From positions 1 through 35,536 of the forward strand of contig JALHOQ010000011.1 in NCBI GenBank assembly GCA_022842925.1: a stretch of DNA of 35,536 nt, written 5' to 3'. Under the pieces are notes generated by a model, which did not search any database, was not told the origin of the DNA, and saw only the letters and a program-made list of their open reading frames with translations. This document shows positions 32,644 to 35,536 of the stretch, piece after piece. Position 1 is the stretch's first letter; each line of letters begins with the position of its first letter. Both the position numbers and the translations under genes were made by a program. Source of the DNA: Bdellovibrionales bacterium (GTDB lineage: Bacteria > Bdellovibrionota > Bdellovibrionia > Bdellovibrionales > UBA1609).

Positions 32644-33417
32644 TTGTTTAGCGTCGGTGTGAGCTTGCAGGACTTGATCGGCGTGACCTGGGGCTTTCGC
32701 AATCCGCAGAAGGAAGAAGACAAGCTACAAAAAGGCGGAACGGAATATGAGGATTGGCGGTTAAATTTCGCGTTCAAACAGTTTCATGTGAAATTGAATT
32801 ACGCCCGCTTCAAGGGTTTTTTTATCGAGGACTCACGCGAAGTCAATCCGAGCTGGAATGAAGGCGACCCTTTTTATCAAAAGCCCGAGCTGATTTCACA
32901 AAACATCGGCGTCAACTTCACCTGGATTATTAACCCCGATGATTTCTCGCTCGTGGCCGCCTACGACCAAACCGAGCGGCAAGAGAAATCAGGTGGCAGC
33001 TTCCTGATTGGGGCGGCCGCTTCGGAAACTTTGTTTGAAGACCAAGACCAAATCATTCCCACCAATGTGCAAGGCCCTTTCGGGCAACACCAGCATATCA
33101 CCGAAGGCCGCTTTCAATCTTTCACGGTTAAAGCCGGTTACGGTTACACATTCGTGTTGGCTAAAAAATACTTCGCCGCTCTTTCAGGGCAGTTCGGCTT
33201 CGGACGTCAGTATATGAAAATCAAAGGCACTGACTTCTCGGACTCGACCTGGGCCCCGGCCAAAAAGGGCGATCTGATTGTCTCGTTAGGATACAATGGC
33301 GACGACTATTACTCAGGCCTCTTCGCCTCGGGCGATCAGACCGACTATAAGACCGGCGAAATGGAAATTGCGGTGAACCAATGGATGGTTCGGGCCTATT
33401 TCGGCTTTCGACTGTAA
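32644..33417 (+). CDS. Outer-membrane barrel-like protein (DUF4421-like), probably 5'-truncated
   Basis: The 257-residue frame is rich in beta strands and ends in RAYFGFRL, a barrel-like C-terminus. The beginning PNVDTLFSVGVSLQDLIGVTWGFRNP and the later KLNYARFKGFFIED resemble DUF4421 proteins, in which a similar PN...GVS segment comes after a signal peptide and ~60 more residues. Here the frame has no signal peptide; it opens only at 32608 after a stop, and the only usable starts are TTG (32644) or GTG (32659), both without a ribosome binding site. The missing N-terminus and the adjoining inverted repeat suggest the gene is a decayed or rearranged remnant. Function unknown. Confidence 0.6.
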   Translation: MFSVGVSLQDLIGVTWGFRNPQKEEDKLQKGGTEYEDWRLNFAFKQFHVKLNYARFKGFFIEDSREVNPSWNEGDPFYQKPELISQNIGVNFTWIINPDDFSLVAAYDQTERQEKSGGSFLIGAAASETLFEDQDQIIPTNVQGPFGQHQHITEGRFQSFTVKAGYGYTFVLAKKYFAALSGQFGFGRQYMKIKGTDFSDSTWAPAKKGDLIVSLGYNGDDYYSGLFASGDQTDYKTGEMEIAVNQWMVRAYFGFRL

Positions 33418-33441
33418 TTCCCCTATGTTAGAATTTGAACT

Positions 33442-33924
33442 ATGTGTTTGCGGTTTACCCTTCTAACGGCTGTGTTCATGTTCACCGCTTGTAGCGGTGG
33501 CGGCGATAGCGGCGGAAATTTTATTCCGACCGTACAGCTCCAATGCGCAACGGCCGCCGTTGCCGGCTGTTCACAAAATGGCAAGACCGCATGGGTGGGC
33601 CTAATTCAAACACTCACGGCCGGTGACTGCGATGACACCTTAGCTACCCTCGACTCTTCACAGCGGCAGCTTCTTTTTACAGTCTCCGGTAGTGTCGTGA
33701 GCTCCCAGGCCGGCGCCTATCTCACCGGACGAGTCAGCGATTGGATCAATAGCACGGGCGGGCAGCAGGATGTTTTGAATCCGGGAACCTATGAGGTTTG
33801 CGCCTTTGTCGACCTGAATGGCAACGATGTGATCGACACCAACGAACCCGTCGGTCGCGGTCAGATCTCGACGGGCGGTTCCGGGACTTACATTTTGAGT
33901 ACCTGGTCGGCCGCGTTTAACTAG
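33442..33924 (+). CDS. Lipoprotein with EF-hand-like loop
   Basis: This 160-residue product has a lipoprotein signal ending in FTAC (Cys17), then a Gly/Ser-rich linker. The mature part has several Cys (AGCSQ, GDCDD, EVCAF) and an EF-hand-like or dockerin-like loop, DLNGNDVIDTNEP (residues about 123-135), with Asp/Asn at alternate positions as for calcium binding. I do not recognise the family. The stop TAG shares the CTAG bases with the stop of the convergent stress-protein gene. It follows the barrel-like gene by 24 bp and may share a transcript. Confidence 0.72.
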   Translation: MCLRFTLLTAVFMFTACSGGGDSGGNFIPTVQLQCATAAVAGCSQNGKTAWVGLIQTLTAGDCDDTLATLDSSQRQLLFTVSGSVVSSQAGAYLTGRVSDWINSTGGQQDVLNPGTYEVCAFVDLNGNDVIDTNEPVGRGQISTGGSGTYILSTWSAAFN

Positions 33925-34850
33925 CGCCGAATATAAACCGGGACATGCGACGAGCGAACCAGCCCGCGCGCCACACTGCCGAGCACGGCGGCCTCTAAGG
34001 GGCCTGAGTGCGTGAGCAACGCGATCACGTCGGCTTTTTTGTCGGCGGCGCACTTGTTAATGGCTTCGATCAGTGAACCATTGGAGGCCGAGAGAGAAAT
34101 TTCGGCTCGCACACCGGCCGCGCCCAAAGTCGTCTGCAGGCGTTCGAGCTGCTTACGCCGCTCGCCCAACTCGCTGTCGAGATAGCTCTGCACGCTGACC
34201 CAACCGCCACCGACCGCGTACACGCCTTGCTGAATCATGGGATCGAGCGGATCGGGTTGCTTATAAAACAAAGTTAACCCGGCGCCGGCACCCTTCGCGA
34301 AGGTGCCCACTGCCATGATAAAGCGTTCGCTTTCTTCACTGAGATCCGTGGGAACCAAAATGTTGTTCACGTTCTTCGGCAGCTCATGCTGCGGGTTGAT
34401 CACCATTACGGGAATGCTCGAAGACAGAATCAAAGTTTCGGCATAGCTCCCGAGGGTCCAACGTTCAATGCCAGAGCGGGCGTGAGTGGAGAGAAGAATT
34501 AAATCGGCGCCCTGGTTCTTCGCGTGCGTCTCGAGCGCTTTCACTGACGGCCTTAAACCCGACTCACTACAGGCCACGACGTCGATTTCGACCGAGTACT
34601 TCTGGCCTACTTCCTTCGCCTTTTCGCGCGCGAATGGCAAATAGCGGTCCAGCCACGGACCCGAGAACTCTCCCGTCCAATTCAAACTTTCCGGAGCCAG
34701 GATATAAACTCCGCGGAGGTGGGCTTTCACTTGCCCGGCCGAGGCCTTAGCAAAGTCGATCACTCGTTTGATATCGAGGTCGGAAAAGGGATCGATGGCA
34801 AAGAGCCATTTTTGCCCGCTCTGAGAGCCGGATGTGACATTATTTCCCAT
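33921..34850 (-). CDS. Tandem universal stress protein (two Usp domains)
   Basis: The 309-residue product consists of two UspA-type domains, about residues 13-150 and 160-308. The first ends STHARSGIERWTLGSYAETLILSSSIPVMVI, the second LTHSGPLEAAVLGSVARGLVRSSHVPVYI, the typical glycine-rich loop and last strand of each domain. The ATP-binding G-2x-G-9x-G(S/T) pattern is only partly matched in both, so nucleotide binding is uncertain. Tandem Usps occur in many bacteria and respond to stress. AGGTGA upstream of the ATG supports the start. The ABC-2 permease gene lies 51 bp upstream on the same strand. Confidence 0.9.
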   Translation of the reverse strand: MGNNVTSGSQSGQKWLFAIDPFSDLDIKRVIDFAKASAGQVKAHLRGVYILAPESLNWTGEFSGPWLDRYLPFAREKAKEVGQKYSVEIDVVACSESGLRPSVKALETHAKNQGADLILLSTHARSGIERWTLGSYAETLILSSSIPVMVINPQHELPKNVNNILVPTDLSEESERFIMAVGTFAKGAGAGLTLFYKQPDPLDPMIQQGVYAVGGGWVSVQSYLDSELGERRKQLERLQTTLGAAGVRAEISLSASNGSLIEAINKCAADKKADVIALLTHSGPLEAAVLGSVARGLVRSSHVPVYIRR

Positions 34851-34901
34851 TTTTCACCTACCCATTCGTTTTCATATAAACAAAGCAAACCAAATGCCGG
34901 G

Positions 34902-35536
34902 CTAGCTGCTGGCCGAAGCATACTGGCGCAGAACTCGCTTCCATAAAAAGGCCGTGAGAGTAAAAAGGCAAGACGCGAGCACCACGGCGTGAAGAAGAAG
35001 CGGACCGTTGAGTCCTTCCACCAGTATCTTCGAGGGAGCGCTCGCGATAAAAGCCACGGGGACCGCCGTCATAATGATCATTCGCAAATACGGGGGATAA
35101 AGAATATCCGGACGGGTTCCCAAGCGGAACAGGTTGTACCAAACAAATTGAATATTGCCCGCTTCATGTAAAATGATCGCGAGCATACCGAAGAGCAGGC
35201 GCATGCTGTAGTAAATCAGAAGTCCGCAAACCACCATCACGGCGAATCCCACAACCTGCGCCCAGCCAATCGGATTCGGTAACCGACTCAAGCCCCACGA
35301 AAGATAGGTCAGCACCAAGGCGAGATTGACGAAGTAGAACGAAGACACCTTTCGGCACGAAATCATAAACTGGGAGTTGATCGGCTTAACCAAATAGAGA
35401 TCCAGATCGCCTTTGCGCACCATGCTGGAGAGATGTTCCAGATTTTCGTGAAAGAAAATCATATAAAGCCCGTCGACCAAAAAGAGTGTGCCCATAAAAA
35501 CGCGGACCGCGTTGATATCCCAACCGTGGAGCGTCC
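34902..35536 (-). CDS. ABC-2 type transporter permease, 5'-truncated at window edge
   Basis: The frame is open to the right end of the window; about 210 codons are visible. It has about six hydrophobic segments and the motif MVRKGDLDLYLVKPIN, which matches the conserved IRxGxLDxxLxxP element of DUF990/ABC-2-type permeases (COG3694-like). The upstream codons, reading TLHGWDINAVRVF before the internal ATG at 35495, continue the family pattern, so the true start lies beyond 35536. Such permeases work with an ATPase and a second permease, both expected to the right. The substrate cannot be inferred. Confidence 0.85.
   Translation of the reverse strand, partial: TLHGWDINAVRVFMGTLFLVDGLYMIFFHENLEHLSSMVRKGDLDLYLVKPINSQFMISCRKVSSFYFVNLALVLTYLSWGLSRLPNPIGWAQVVGFAVMVVCGLLIYYSMRLLFGMLAIILHEAGNIQFVWYNLFRLGTRPDILYPPYLRMIIMTAVPVAFIASAPSKILVEGLNGPLLLHAVVLASCLFTLTAFLWKRVLRQYASASS

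Noticed and set aside
1-35536. tRNA, rRNA, CRISPR or insertion-sequence content
   Set aside because: No direct-repeat and spacer array, transposase or integrase motif, cloverleaf-like segment or rRNA stretch was noticed in a reading of both strands. A dedicated tRNA search was not possible here.

Overview
The window reads as chromosomal DNA of a moderately GC-rich Gram-negative bacterium. Genes are packed on both strands with frequent 1-10 bp overlaps. Many products carry Sec signal peptides or lipoboxes, and there are outer-membrane beta-barrel candidates. The mix (TldD/TldE, YheT-type hydrolase, lipoprotein subtilases, Cys-rich duplicated secreted protein, DUF4421-like barrel, TIGR02466-like oxygenase, tandem Usp) suggests Bdellovibrionota or a neighbouring delta-type lineage. 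That placement is an inference from gene content. No rRNA, tRNA, CRISPR array, integrase or transposase was seen, and no gene-free stretch exceeds 300 bases.

Left part (1-13.6 kb): a truncated FNR/ferredoxin reductase, a DUF3187-like barrel, tldD-tldE, two small envelope proteins (DUF4156-like lipoprotein, DUF1499), and a convergent carboxylesterase. Then come a small membrane protein and a DUF2914 protein facing a prohibitin-like gene with its small membrane partner. A nitroreductase diverges from a tightly coupled run: msrB, low-molecular-weight phosphatase, YhdH-type oxidoreductase and MBL hydrolase. A YheT-type hydrolase and a Cys-rich secreted protein follow.

Middle part (13.6-27 kb): a YoaK/DUF1275 membrane protein, typA, an RRM/glycine-rich RNA-binding protein with a strong terminator, and a degenerate receiver plus cyclic-nucleotide-binding protein. 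A minus-strand set (NagB-like, NlpC/P60, flavin reductase) diverges from a PIG-L deacetylase followed by a Sua5-type tRNA t6A enzyme. A long co-directional run then encodes an XRE-family regulator, a cardiolipin-synthase-like PLD, a thioredoxin-like lipoprotein, a DUF475/TerC-like membrane protein, folE, a PTPS homologue with altered active-site residues, and an RluA-type pseudouridine synthase.

Right part (27-35.5 kb): the most unusual segment. A minus-strand operon encodes a secreted protein of unknown function, an intact lipoprotein subtilase with a CUB-like C-terminal region, and a second lipoprotein subtilase in which Asp, His, Ser and the oxyanion-hole Asn are all replaced. Two TTGGNNCCAA dyads spaced 11 bp apart lie upstream. 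Beyond it are an unknown HDxEHAH protein paired with a 2OG-Fe(II) oxygenase, a 15-bp inverted repeat next to a barrel gene lacking its 5' end, a lipoprotein, a tandem universal stress protein and an ABC-2 permease cut by the right edge.

The best candidates for something undescribed are the protease/pseudoprotease operon with its dyads, the PTPS variant beside folE, and the GGTA repeats that begin directly after stop codons.
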